Assembly (NCBI GenBank): GCA_948560265.1
Contig: CAOXTD010000012.1
Span: 920-43,660, forward strand
Origin: an uncultured Clostridia bacterium
Lineage (GTDB): Bacteria > Bacillota > Clostridia > TANB77 > CAG-508
DNA: 42,741 nt
Direction of reading: 5' to 3'
The translations under genes were made by a program, and so were the position numbers. The first letter of the stretch is position 1; each line of letters begins with the position of its first letter. Under the pieces are notes generated by a model. It searched no databases. It was given only the letters and a program-made list of their open reading frames with translations, and was not told the origin of the DNA. This document shows positions 23,664-31,251 of this stretch, piece after piece.

Positions 23664-24385
23664 TATAATCCAAATAATCCTCCTACTAATCCATCGATTC
23701 CGCCTGTAATAGCTTCAATTACTGGTGAAATAATCCTACCTGAAATTGGTGTTATCCAAATGACTAAAAAGATGATATAGAATAACTGTGTATGGTCTTC
23801 AAACCATCTTTTAGCGTTATATGGTAAAAATGCCATTAATATTTTAGAACCATCTAATGGTGGTAATGGTATTAAGTTAAATACTCCTAGTCCAATATTT
23901 ACTAGTACAGTGTATTGTATCATTTCCATAATAATCATCCCTGCTTGTGTAGTAAGTGCAAAACTATTAGCAAAGGTTTGAATCGCATAAAAAACGATAG
24001 CAAATACAAATGCTAAAATGAAGTTTATTAATGGTCCTGCAAATGATACTATTGCTTCTCCTGTACGTGCTGATATCTTCCTATTAAAGTTATTAGGATT
24101 AATTTGAACTGGTTTACCCCAGCCAATATGGGCAAATATTAACATCACAACACCAATTGGGTCTAAATGTGCTAGGGGATTTAGACTCAATCTCCCTTGA
24201 CGTCTTGGTGTATCATCTCCTAATTTGTCTGCTGCAAAACCATGTGCAAACTCATGAAAAGTAATGGCAATTAAAACTCCTGGTATGGTCAATAACAAGC
24301 TTAATAAATCAAATCCACCACTAGCTAAATTCGCCACCACAATAATGATTAAAAATAGATATAGATATCTGTTATCAAAATACAT
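23663..24385 (-). CDS. Site-2 protease family (M50) membrane metallopeptidase
   Basis: 240 residues and about five or six membrane helices. The zinc site is H44-E-x-x-H48 in ITFHEFAHGFAADKLGD, with the third ligand Asp in NLIPLPPLDGSKIL. This is the compact M50B type (YwhC/YugP-like group) lacking PDZ and CBS domains. Members cleave transmembrane substrates within the bilayer; no substrate can be named here. It lies 80 bases downstream of the HD hydrolase and is fused translationally to tsaD. Confidence 0.9.
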   Translation of the reverse strand: MYFDNRYLYLFLIIIVVANLASGGFDLLSLLLTIPGVLIAITFHEFAHGFAADKLGDDTPRRQGRLSLNPLAHLDPIGVVMLIFAHIGWGKPVQINPNNFNRKISARTGEAIVSFAGPLINFILAFVFAIVFYAIQTFANSFALTTQAGMIIMEMIQYTVLVNIGLGVFNLIPLPPLDGSKILMAFLPYNAKRWFEDHTQLFYIIFLVIWITPISGRIISPVIEAITGGIDGLVGGLFGL

Positions 24386-24466
24386 AAAACGCTCCTTATT
24401 TCTATTCCATTATTTGGAATTTCTATTGCATACTATATCATATTACAATAGAAATTTCAACATATA

Positions 24467-25120
24467 TTAATTCTCTTTTCTCAGCTTCAATAATTCGCTA
24501 TTTTTCACATAATCTGCTATATTTTCAAAAACCTTTTCTGTATAAATTGGTCTGTCGTTTTCAATAAATAAATCTGCAATAGATTTTGCCCCTTCATTTA
24601 GTAATCGTTGAATTCTTTTATCTTCTAGAAGGGGTTGATTCTCTTCTTTTTCTATGTTCATACAACCTTCTTCACAATATATTTTACTCTGAATATCCGC
24701 TTCTAATTTATCACACATTTTAGCCAAAAGAGATTCTTTGGTTTTCATTTCTTCAAATTCTTCTATTAGTTCCATATATTGAACTTTTTTATCTAAACTA
24801 TTTAGTACTTCTTCCACTGCTTGTTTTCCTAAAGCTCTTCTTTCTTCCTGTGTTTGTTTATCAAATGGTGTTAAATCACCAATTTTGATTTCTTCTACTT
24901 CATGTAACACAAGCATCATCACTATTTTATGCAAATCAACTTGTAGTTCAAACTGAGAATCAATAGAAATGGCCAAAATGCAAGTACCATAAATATGTTC
25001 TGCTACACTTTCTATTCTTTCTCTATCTATATTCCATACTTTCCAGCCACTTCTAATTTTATCCTTTAATTCTGTGGCTAATAAGTAAAACTGTAATAAG
25101 TTTTTTATTTTCTGTTCCAT
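24467..25120 (-). CDS. HD-superfamily hydrolase, YfbR/HDDC2-like
   Basis: 217 residues. The fold signature is AEHIYGT (H42), LHEVEEIKIGDLTPFD (H73, E74), and DKLEADIQ near 137-144, as in 5'-deoxynucleotidases of the YfbR/HDDC2 group. The central doublet is His-Glu and not His-Asp, while the flanking EExxxGDLTP is kept. Nucleoside monophosphate phosphatase activity is a family-based guess. The gene starts the HD-site-2 protease-tsaD-metallophosphoesterase run, which follows the lysS terminator. Confidence 0.75.
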   Translation of the reverse strand: MEQKIKNLLQFYLLATELKDKIRSGWKVWNIDRERIESVAEHIYGTCILAISIDSQFELQVDLHKIVMMLVLHEVEEIKIGDLTPFDKQTQEERRALGKQAVEEVLNSLDKKVQYMELIEEFEEMKTKESLLAKMCDKLEADIQSKIYCEEGCMNIEKEENQPLLEDKRIQRLLNEGAKSIADLFIENDRPIYTEKVFENIADYVKNSELLKLRKEN

Positions 25121-25168
25121 CTTTCTAACCTCTTTGTTTTTACTATAAGTTATAACATGAATTTATAA

Positions 25169-25201
25169 AAAGAGTAAGACAATATTATACGTTCTTACTC
25201 T
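25169..25201 (-). terminator. Terminator after lysS
   Basis: AGAGTAAGA (25171-25179) pairs with TCTTACTCT (25193-25201) across a 13-base loop; on the minus strand TTTTTATAAATT follows. It lies 14 bases after the lysS stop. Confidence 0.85.
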
Positions 25202-25214
25202 AATATATAATTTT

Positions 25215-26708
25215 CTATTCTAATGGCTTCATTGTTGGGAATAATAGCACATCTCTAATAGATGCTGAATCTGTTAATAACATAACTAAACGGTCAATTC
25301 CCATTCCCATTCCTCCTGTTGGTGGCATACCATATTCCAATGCTGTTACGAAATCTGTATCCATCATGTTAGCTTCTTCGTCTCCTGCCTCTCTTGCTTC
25401 TACTTGTTTGCTAAATCTTTCATATTGGTCAATTGGGTCATTTAGTTCTGAGAAAGCATTGGCATATTCTCTACCACCAATGAATAATTCAAATCTTTGT
25501 GTCATCTTTGGATTTTCTGGGTCTTTTTTAGCAAGTGGAGAAATTTCAATTGGATATTCATAAAGGAATGTTGGTTGTCTTAGAGTCTCCTCTACTTTTT
25601 CGTCAAAAATTTGTGCAATCACATCTCCTCTTGAAGTTTTAATTGGGTCTAATTCAATATGCAATTCTTTTGCTACTTTTTGAGCTTCTTCATCTGTTGT
25701 AATATTGCTAAAATCTACTCCTGTTACTTCTTTGATAGCATCAATCATAGTTACTCTTCTAAAAGGCGGAGTTAAATCAATTTCTTCTCCTTGATAAGTT
25801 AGTTTAGTTGTTCCTGCTACCTTTTTAGCGCATTCTACAATTAGCTTTTCTGTTAAATTCATCATACCTTCTAAGTCAGTATATGCTTCATATAGCTCTA
25901 TGGTTGTAAATTCTGGATTGTGCTTAATATCCATTCCTTCATTTCTAAAAATTCTTCCAATTTCATATACTTTGTTAAATCCACCTACAATCAACCTTTT
26001 TAGGTATAGTTCTGTTGCAATTCTTAGGTACATATCTAAATCCAAAGTATTATGATGTGTAATAAATGGACGTGCATTTGCTCCACCTGGAATGGTATTT
26101 AAAATTGGTGTTTCTGCCTCTATATATCCTTTTTCATCTAAAATTCTTCTAATTTCTGATACAATTGCTGTTCTTTTTTTGAAAGTATCTTTTACTTCTG
26201 GATTCATAATTAAATCCACATATCTTTGACGATAACGTAAATCGGTATCTTTTAATCCATGGAATTTCTCTGGTAATGGTCTTAAAGATTTTGAAAGTAA
26301 AGTTACTTCTTTTGCATGAATAGAAATTTCACCTGTTTTGGTTTTAAATACAAAACCTGTAATTCCAATAATATCTCCTATATCATCTTCTTTAAATTGT
26401 TTATAGCTTTCTTCTCCTAATTCGTTAATGCTAACATAACTTTGAATTTTTCCTTCTTCATCTTGAATATGACAAAAAGAGGCTTTCCCCATGATACGTT
26501 TTGCCATAATTCTACCAGCTATTGTAACATCTTTATTCTCTAGCTCTTCAAAATTATCTTTAATTTGCTTACTATTGTGAGTTCTTTCAAATTTAGTAAT
26601 TTTGAAAGGGTCCTTTCCCTCTTCTTGTAGTTTTGCTAGTTTTTCTCTTCTTACCACCATTAAATGGTTTAAGTCTAATTCTGGCTCTTGATTATTATTT
26701 TCTTCCAT
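25215..26708 (-). CDS. lysS: Lysyl-tRNA synthetase, class II
   Basis: 497 residues from ATG 26708, which follows GAGAGGAG with 8-base spacing; the in-frame ATGs at 26726 and 26744 lie on or before that site. An N-terminal OB-fold (about 40-145) binds the anticodon. Class II motif 2 is seen in KVYEIGRIFRNEG, and motif 3 in GMGMGIDRLVMLLT. It charges tRNA-Lys. A 13-bp perfect hairpin (26732-26761) sits directly upstream of the start region and may separate it from the MazF-like gene. Confidence 0.97.
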   Translation of the reverse strand: MEENNNQEPELDLNHLMVVRREKLAKLQEEGKDPFKITKFERTHNSKQIKDNFEELENKDVTIAGRIMAKRIMGKASFCHIQDEEGKIQSYVSINELGEESYKQFKEDDIGDIIGITGFVFKTKTGEISIHAKEVTLLSKSLRPLPEKFHGLKDTDLRYRQRYVDLIMNPEVKDTFKKRTAIVSEIRRILDEKGYIEAETPILNTIPGGANARPFITHHNTLDLDMYLRIATELYLKRLIVGGFNKVYEIGRIFRNEGMDIKHNPEFTTIELYEAYTDLEGMMNLTEKLIVECAKKVAGTTKLTYQGEEIDLTPPFRRVTMIDAIKEVTGVDFSNITTDEEAQKVAKELHIELDPIKTSRGDVIAQIFDEKVEETLRQPTFLYEYPIEISPLAKKDPENPKMTQRFELFIGGREYANAFSELNDPIDQYERFSKQVEAREAGDEEANMMDTDFVTALEYGMPPTGGMGMGIDRLVMLLTDSASIRDVLLFPTMKPLE

Positions 26709-26731
26709 AAGCCCATCTCCTCTCATATTCA

Positions 26732-26761
26732 AATAAGATATCATAAAAATGATATCTTATT
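26732..26761 (-). terminator. Hairpin between the MazF-like gene and lysS
   Basis: AATAAGATATCAT AAAA ATGATATCTTATT is a perfect 13-bp stem with a 4-base loop. On the minus strand it is followed by TTGAATATG and not by a strong T-run, so it is either a weak terminator for the upstream gene or a lysS leader structure. On the plus strand TTTTAT follows. Confidence 0.55.
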
Positions 26762-26805
26762 TTATCGCTACTATTATACATCATAAGTTTACAGATGTAA
26801 ACCAA

Positions 26806-27324
26806 TTATGCGTTATTTTTGTCATTTATTACTGCCTCGTAAAAGCTTGTCTTATATTGTTCTACTCTTTCTGTATCTACTTTTCCAATTTTAAATTCTA
26901 TTTCTTCATTAGAAATTTTGTATAACACATCCGTTTTTACTAAGCTATTTTTATGCAAATGATTTATTTCATCTTTTTTTAGCAATTCGTTTGATGCAAA
27001 TTTTAATTTATTTAAATTTGATGATATCAGCATTGCGAAATTTTCAATAGAAACTGCTGTATTTTCTTGATCTATAATAACAAATAAATGATTATTTCCT
27101 ATTTTCTCATCAGAATATGTATATTTCTTAACAAACACAATATCCCCTATGGCATAATTTATCTTGTAAAGCTCTTCATCTTCTCTTAAAGCATTTAATA
27201 CATTTTCTGTTTTTCCCTTATGCCATTCTTCTTCCACTGGAAATTCTTCAAATGCTTCTTGTAAACTTCTGACTTTGTTGTGTTTATATGCTAACTTTAA
27301 AAATTCACTTGAATTTTCTTTCAT
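26806..27324 (-). CDS. PemK/MazF-fold protein with an N-terminal helical extension
   Basis: 172 residues. The core (about 56-165) reads like the MazF/PemK barrel: YAIGDIVFVKKYTYSDEKIG, then NHLFVIID, and later KTDVLYKIS and KIGKVD. MazF proteins are sequence-specific RNA endonucleases in toxin-antitoxin pairs. Residues 1-50 form an acidic helical extension (FLKLAYKHNKVRSLQEAFEE, then FPVEEEWHKGK) and no separate antitoxin gene is present, so the extension may serve as a built-in antitoxin or the protein may not be a toxin. The start follows AAGGAG. A 31-bp repeat separates it from nrdG. Confidence 0.55.
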   Translation of the reverse strand: MKENSSEFLKLAYKHNKVRSLQEAFEEFPVEEEWHKGKTENVLNALREDEELYKINYAIGDIVFVKKYTYSDEKIGNNHLFVIIDQENTAVSIENFAMLISSNLNKLKFASNELLKKDEINHLHKNSLVKTDVLYKISNEEIEFKIGKVDTERVEQYKTSFYEAVINDKNNA

Positions 27325-27366
27325 TTATTTGTTCTCCTTATTAGTCCTTATCACTTAAGAGACAGA

Positions 27367-27397
27367 TATCAGTTAAACATACGTCCCTTAACTGACA
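27367..27397 (-). repeat. 31-bp interspersed repeat, short form, copy 2
   Basis: On the minus strand it reads TGTCAGTTAAGGGACGTA, then TGTTTAACTGATA. It overlaps the nrdG 3' end, supplying the last codons and the TAA stop (27388-27390), and lies upstream of the MazF-like gene's ribosome-binding site. Confidence 0.7.
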
Positions 27398-27879
27398 ATT
27401 TCAACTTTTCCACTTTTCAAACTCTTTTGTACATCAATAACTCTTTGATTTTCTGAACCTCTCCATTTTAAAGTAGGATTATGTAATTCATCTACATATT
27501 GTCCATCTACTAAAACATCAATATAGTTTAGTACCTCTTCATTTTTTAGGTCCCTGTCAAATAGAAATCCACTCCATACCCATATTGTTTTATTTGGATA
27601 TTCTCTCTTAAATGCTTTTGCCAATCTTGTAGTTCCTGCTATATTGGTTGGGTGCATTGGCTCTCCACCTAATATAGATAATCCTTCAATTGTGTCATTA
27701 TCACATAATTCTAATATTTTGTCGATGGTATCTTCTGTGAATTCTTTTCCTCCATTAAAGTCATGTGTCTCTGGATTAAAGCAATTTTTACAGTGAAAAG
27801 CACAACCTTGCATAAAGATAGATACTCTAATTCCTGGTCCATCTGAAATATCCATTTTGCGAATCTTATTATATCTCAT
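27388..27879 (-). CDS. nrdG: Anaerobic ribonucleotide reductase activating protein
   Basis: 163 residues, normal length. A radical SAM enzyme that uses a [4Fe-4S] cluster to put the glycyl radical on NrdD. The cluster motif is C26-x3-C30-x2-C33 in GCAFHCKNCFN, with SDGPGIRVSIFMQG before it and LSILGGEPM after. It is encoded downstream of nrdD, separated by a 132-bp hairpin element. Its extreme C-terminus (IVS-stop) is encoded by a 31-bp repeat. Confidence 0.96.
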   Translation of the reverse strand: MRYNKIRKMDISDGPGIRVSIFMQGCAFHCKNCFNPETHDFNGGKEFTEDTIDKILELCDNDTIEGLSILGGEPMHPTNIAGTTRLAKAFKREYPNKTIWVWSGFLFDRDLKNEEVLNYIDVLVDGQYVDELHNPTLKWRGSENQRVIDVQKSLKSGKVEIVS

Positions 27880-27899
27880 AAACTACCTCCTTATAATGT

Positions 27900-28031
27900 T
27901 TAATAAAACATATATGATAACACTTGACCTTGCTAGTCGCAACCTTCCTATTTCAAAAATGTTGGTTGCTCCATACTCGCTTCGCTCAAACACTGCGCGA
28001 TCTTCGCTTTTATCATATATGTTTTTATTAA
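27900..28031. repeat. 132-bp MITE-like hairpin element between nrdD and nrdG
   Basis: Terminal inverted repeats begin TTAATAAAACATATATGATA (27900-27919) and end TATCATATATGTTTTTATTA followed by A (28011-28031), matching except for one extra A. The G+C-richer interior holds GCAACC/GGTTGC and CTCGCTTCGCTC. It has no coding capacity, and the outer ends could fold into one long stem in the nrdD-nrdG transcript. No target duplication is clear. Confidence 0.6.
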
Positions 28032-28054
28032 TTTTAATATGTATTTAGTTTACA

Positions 28055-30307
28055 CTAAACCGCTTCTTGTACTACTGCTTGCGTATGGCAATGTTCGCAC
28101 GCTTCGTCTTCTTTTTCATCATAATCTTTGTTGTCGATATGTAGTACTCTCTCTTTAATTTCTTGTGTTCTTCCTTTGTTCCAGAAATTACTTCCAATGT
28201 ATCCACAAGTTCTTCTTGCTACATTTAAGGTATCATGGTTTCTATTTCCACATTCTGGGCAATACCATTCTAAATCATCATCAATTAAAATTTCACCTGT
28301 AAATCCACATTCTTGGCAATAATCTGATTTTGTATTTAATTCAGCATACATAATATTATCATAAATATATTGAATCAATTGAACGACAACATCTAAATTA
28401 TCTTGTAAGTTTGGTGTTTCTACATAAGAAATAGCCCCACCTGGACTTAATTTTTGGAATTCACTTTCTATCTTTAATTTAGAGAAAGCATCAATTTCTT
28501 CTGTTACAGGTACATGGTATGAATTCGTAATGTAGTTTTTATCTGTAATTCCTTCTACTACTCCAAATCTCTCTTTCAAGCATTTTGAGAATTTATATGT
28601 TGTTGATTCAATAGGAGTTCCATAAACACTGTAATCAATATTTTCTGCTTCTTTCCATTCTTTACATTTATCATTCATTTTTTGCATAACTTGAATAGCA
28701 AAGTCCTTTGCTTCCCCCTGAGCTGTATGGCTCTTTCCTGTCATATATTTTACACATTCATATAGTCCAGCATATCCAAGTGAAATAGTAGAATATCCAT
28801 TATGTAGTAGTGGCTCTAAGCTTGCTCCTTTTGGAAGTCTTGCGAGTGCCCCATGTTGCCATAAGATTGGTGCAATATCGCTTGTTACTTTTGACAATCT
28901 TTCGTGTCTTACTTGTAATGCTCTATGGCATAACTCTAATCTTTCTTCATAAATATCCCAGAATTTCTTTTGGTCTTTTCCTGAAGATAAGGCAACATCT
29001 ACTAAGTTGATAGATACTACACCTTGATTAAATCTTCCATAATATTTTCCTTTTCCTTCTTTGTAGTTCTTCGCATTAGAAATGTTTCCAAGATGCATTG
29101 TTCTATCTGGTGTTAGGAAAGAACGACATCCCATACAAGGATAACAATCTCCATCTCCTACTTCATTTACTTTTAGTTGTTTCATCATTTTCTCTGAAAT
29201 GTAATCTGGAACCATTCTCTTTGCTGTACATTCTGCTGCCAATTTTGTTAAGTACCAATATTTGCTGTCTTCATGAACATTGTCTTCTTCTAAAACGTAT
29301 AATAATTTAGGGAAAGCTGGCGTAATATAGACACCTTTTTCGTTCTTAAATCCTAAAATTCTCTCTTTTAAGAATTCTTCAATAATTAAGGCTAATTCTT
29401 CTTTGTATTCTTCTGTTTCACCTAAATACATAGTAACTGATAAAAATGGAGCTTGTCCATTAGTATTTGTCATAGAATTAACTTGATAATTGAAGGTTTG
29501 TACTCCATCTGCAACTTCTTTTCTAGTATCTAAATCTGCAAACTTTTTCGCTTGTTCTTCTGTTAATCCATTTTCTTTATATTTTTTATAATATTTATCA
29601 TAGCTACTTTTTACAAATGGTGCTAAGTGAGATAGAGATACTGTGGCACCACCATAAGTAGAAGAGGTAACTGCTAGAATAATTTGTGTTGCAATGGTAC
29701 ATGCTGTAATAAATCTATGTGGTTTTTCAATCATAACGCCATTCATAATAGTACCATTTTGTAACATATCATCTAAGTTAATTAATTCACAGTTTGTTAA
29801 AGCATTTTGTGCAAAGTAATCCGCATCATGAAAATGGATAATTCCTGCGTCATGTGCTTTTACTACATCTTCTGGTAATAAAAATCTTCTGGTAATATCT
29901 GTACTTGTAATTCCTGCTAAATAATCTCTTTGTGTTGTTACTACTTTCGCATTTTTGTTAGCATTTTCACTGTTCCAATATTCACTTTCACCTTCGATTA
30001 GTTCTTTAATACTTTGGTCTGTTGTATTTGCCTTTCTAACTAATGCTCTTGTGTAACGATATGTGATATATTGTTTCGCTAAATTATATTTTCCAATTTC
30101 CATTAATTTTTGTTCAATAATATCTTGAATATCTTCTACAAGTATTCTAGACTTGCCTAAATCTTCAATATACTCGATAATTTCGTCAATTTCTTCGTTT
30201 GTTGCTTTCTCTTTTCTTCTTACTTCATTGTTTGCTTTTCCAATAGCTACTCTGATTTTCTCAGGATTGTATTCTACTATTGTTCCATCTCTTTTGATTA
30301 TTTTCAT
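28055..30307 (-). CDS. nrdD: Anaerobic (class III) ribonucleoside-triphosphate reductase
   Basis: 750 residues. An N-terminal ATP-cone (MKIIKRDGTIVEYN, to about residue 95) senses ATP/dATP. The glycyl-radical domain ends in RRTCGYIG with the radical Gly702. A zinc site is formed by C664, C667, C683 and C686 (CQECG, CPECG). It reduces ribonucleoside triphosphates to deoxynucleotides without oxygen. A 48-residue tail follows the glycyl loop and contains an extra CEHC motif not needed by the family. It is divergent from the Crp/Fnr gene, with an FNR-like palindrome 100 bases upstream, and is followed by nrdG. Confidence 0.97.
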   Translation of the reverse strand: MKIIKRDGTIVEYNPEKIRVAIGKANNEVRRKEKATNEEIDEIIEYIEDLGKSRILVEDIQDIIEQKLMEIGKYNLAKQYITYRYTRALVRKANTTDQSIKELIEGESEYWNSENANKNAKVVTTQRDYLAGITSTDITRRFLLPEDVVKAHDAGIIHFHDADYFAQNALTNCELINLDDMLQNGTIMNGVMIEKPHRFITACTIATQIILAVTSSTYGGATVSLSHLAPFVKSSYDKYYKKYKENGLTEEQAKKFADLDTRKEVADGVQTFNYQVNSMTNTNGQAPFLSVTMYLGETEEYKEELALIIEEFLKERILGFKNEKGVYITPAFPKLLYVLEEDNVHEDSKYWYLTKLAAECTAKRMVPDYISEKMMKQLKVNEVGDGDCYPCMGCRSFLTPDRTMHLGNISNAKNYKEGKGKYYGRFNQGVVSINLVDVALSSGKDQKKFWDIYEERLELCHRALQVRHERLSKVTSDIAPILWQHGALARLPKGASLEPLLHNGYSTISLGYAGLYECVKYMTGKSHTAQGEAKDFAIQVMQKMNDKCKEWKEAENIDYSVYGTPIESTTYKFSKCLKERFGVVEGITDKNYITNSYHVPVTEEIDAFSKLKIESEFQKLSPGGAISYVETPNLQDNLDVVVQLIQYIYDNIMYAELNTKSDYCQECGFTGEILIDDDLEWYCPECGNRNHDTLNVARRTCGYIGSNFWNKGRTQEIKERVLHIDNKDYDEKEDEACEHCHTQAVVQEAV

Positions 30308-30380
30308 GTTTTACCCCCTATGTTTTTTAATCCTGTGTGTTGTTTTTTATTTTTATTGTACTTCTCTTTAGGATGACTAT

Positions 30381-30426
30381 ATTCTATTTGAAAATTTGAA
30401 TTTATGAAAGTTGCTATGGCAACTTT
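30381..30426 (-). promoter_or_regulatory. FNR-like operator and candidate promoter of nrdD
   Basis: The palindrome AAAGTTGC TATG GCAACTTT (30407-30426) has two 8-base half-sites and a 4-base spacer, the FNR-type layout. On the minus strand TAGAAT (30381-30386) could be the -10 box. A start near 30374 would put the palindrome centre about 42 bases upstream, the place for class II activation. Confidence 0.6.
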
Positions 30427-30548
30427 TTGTGATTTTCTTTTTTTGGTTTGCGATAAGCCTTGTATTAACTATGTTTTTTCTATTATTACAATTATATTAC
30501 AAAATATCTTCTTACCCAAACCCACATGAATTCACTTTTTATTTTTTT

Positions 30549-30581
30549 ATTGTTGCTATGGCAACAATTTTATGATATAGT
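30549..30581 (+). promoter_or_regulatory. FNR-like operator overlapping the Crp/Fnr gene promoter
   Basis: The palindrome ATTGTTGC TATG GCAACAAT (30549-30568) shares GTTGCTATGGCAAC, spacer included, with the nrdD site. TTGCTA (30553-30558) and TATAGT (30576-30581), 17 bases apart, form a promoter whose -35 box lies inside the operator, suggesting autorepression. The two operator sites, both promoters and a stretch of AT-rich DNA make up the 293 bases between nrdD and the regulator gene. Confidence 0.65.
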
Positions 30582-30600
30582 ATTCCTATAGGTGATTTGA

Positions 30601-31224
30601 ATGGTTAGAAATTTTGACAGTGATAATTTTGTAGATAGATTAAAAAGTAATTGTAGACTTATTGAAATCAAGGAATTTCAGGCTGATGAAATTATTACTA
30701 CTTTGCTTTCAAAAAGAAATCAATTTTGTATCTTATTAGAAGGAAAAGCACAGCTTTTGACTTATGATAAAGATGGCAATAAGAAAATTCTATATTATTA
30801 TACTAAAAATGATGTATTTGGTGAACCTCTCTTTAAAATTTATATGGATAGAGAGTTATTTGTTTTAGCAAAAGAAAAGTGCAAAGTTCTTTTTTACCCT
30901 TATGATGCTGCTGAGAATTGTACAGAAGATTGTTTATATCATATTGAAATTGTAAAAAATCTTCCTGACCTTGTTTTCGCTAGCATTGCAAAACAAAATT
31001 TTAGAATGTTACTCCTTACCAATAAAAGTGTTAGAGATAAACTTCTTACCTACTTTCAAATCTTGGCTTCTGAAAATCGTAGTAAAACTTTTGAACTTCC
31101 TATGTCTTTAACAGACTTATCTGATTATTTGATGATTGAAAGAACTGCTATGATGCGTGAGATTAAGAGACTAAAAGATGAGAAAATTATTAAGAAGAAT
31201 AAGAATAAAATTACTTTGAGTTGA
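30601..31224 (+). CDS. Crp/Fnr family transcription regulator
   Basis: 207 residues. Residues 20-115 form the cyclic-nucleotide-binding-like beta-barrel (LLEGKAQLLTYDKDGNKKIL and NDVFGEPLF), followed by a dimerisation helix and a C-terminal winged HTH (about 160-200, SLTDLSDYLMIERTAMMREI). Cys residues at 18, 43, 94, 107 and 111 might bind a redox centre; three lie close together (KCKVLFYP and ENCTEDC). Divergent from nrdDG with shared palindromes, it most likely controls nrdDG and itself in response to a redox, oxygen or nitrogen-oxide signal; the signal is not readable from sequence. The start follows AGGTGA. Confidence 0.85.
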   Translation: MVRNFDSDNFVDRLKSNCRLIEIKEFQADEIITTLLSKRNQFCILLEGKAQLLTYDKDGNKKILYYYTKNDVFGEPLFKIYMDRELFVLAKEKCKVLFYPYDAAENCTEDCLYHIEIVKNLPDLVFASIAKQNFRMLLLTNKSVRDKLLTYFQILASENRSKTFELPMSLTDLSDYLMIERTAMMREIKRLKDEKIIKKNKNKITLS

Positions 31225-31229
31225 AAATA

Positions 31230-31250
31230 AGGACCTGCTTTAGGTCCCTA
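31230..31250. terminator. Bidirectional terminator between the regulator and the spore photoproduct lyase gene
   Basis: AGGACCT GCTTT AGGTCC (31230-31247) forms a short G+C-rich stem in the 27 bases between two convergent stop codons, with T-rich sequence on both sides. Confidence 0.65.
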
Positions 31251-31251
31251 T

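Noticed and set aside
10924..27397. Reading the spaced repeats as a CRISPR array
   Set aside because: Copies are kilobases apart, in both orientations, with genes and not spacers between them, and no cas genes are present.
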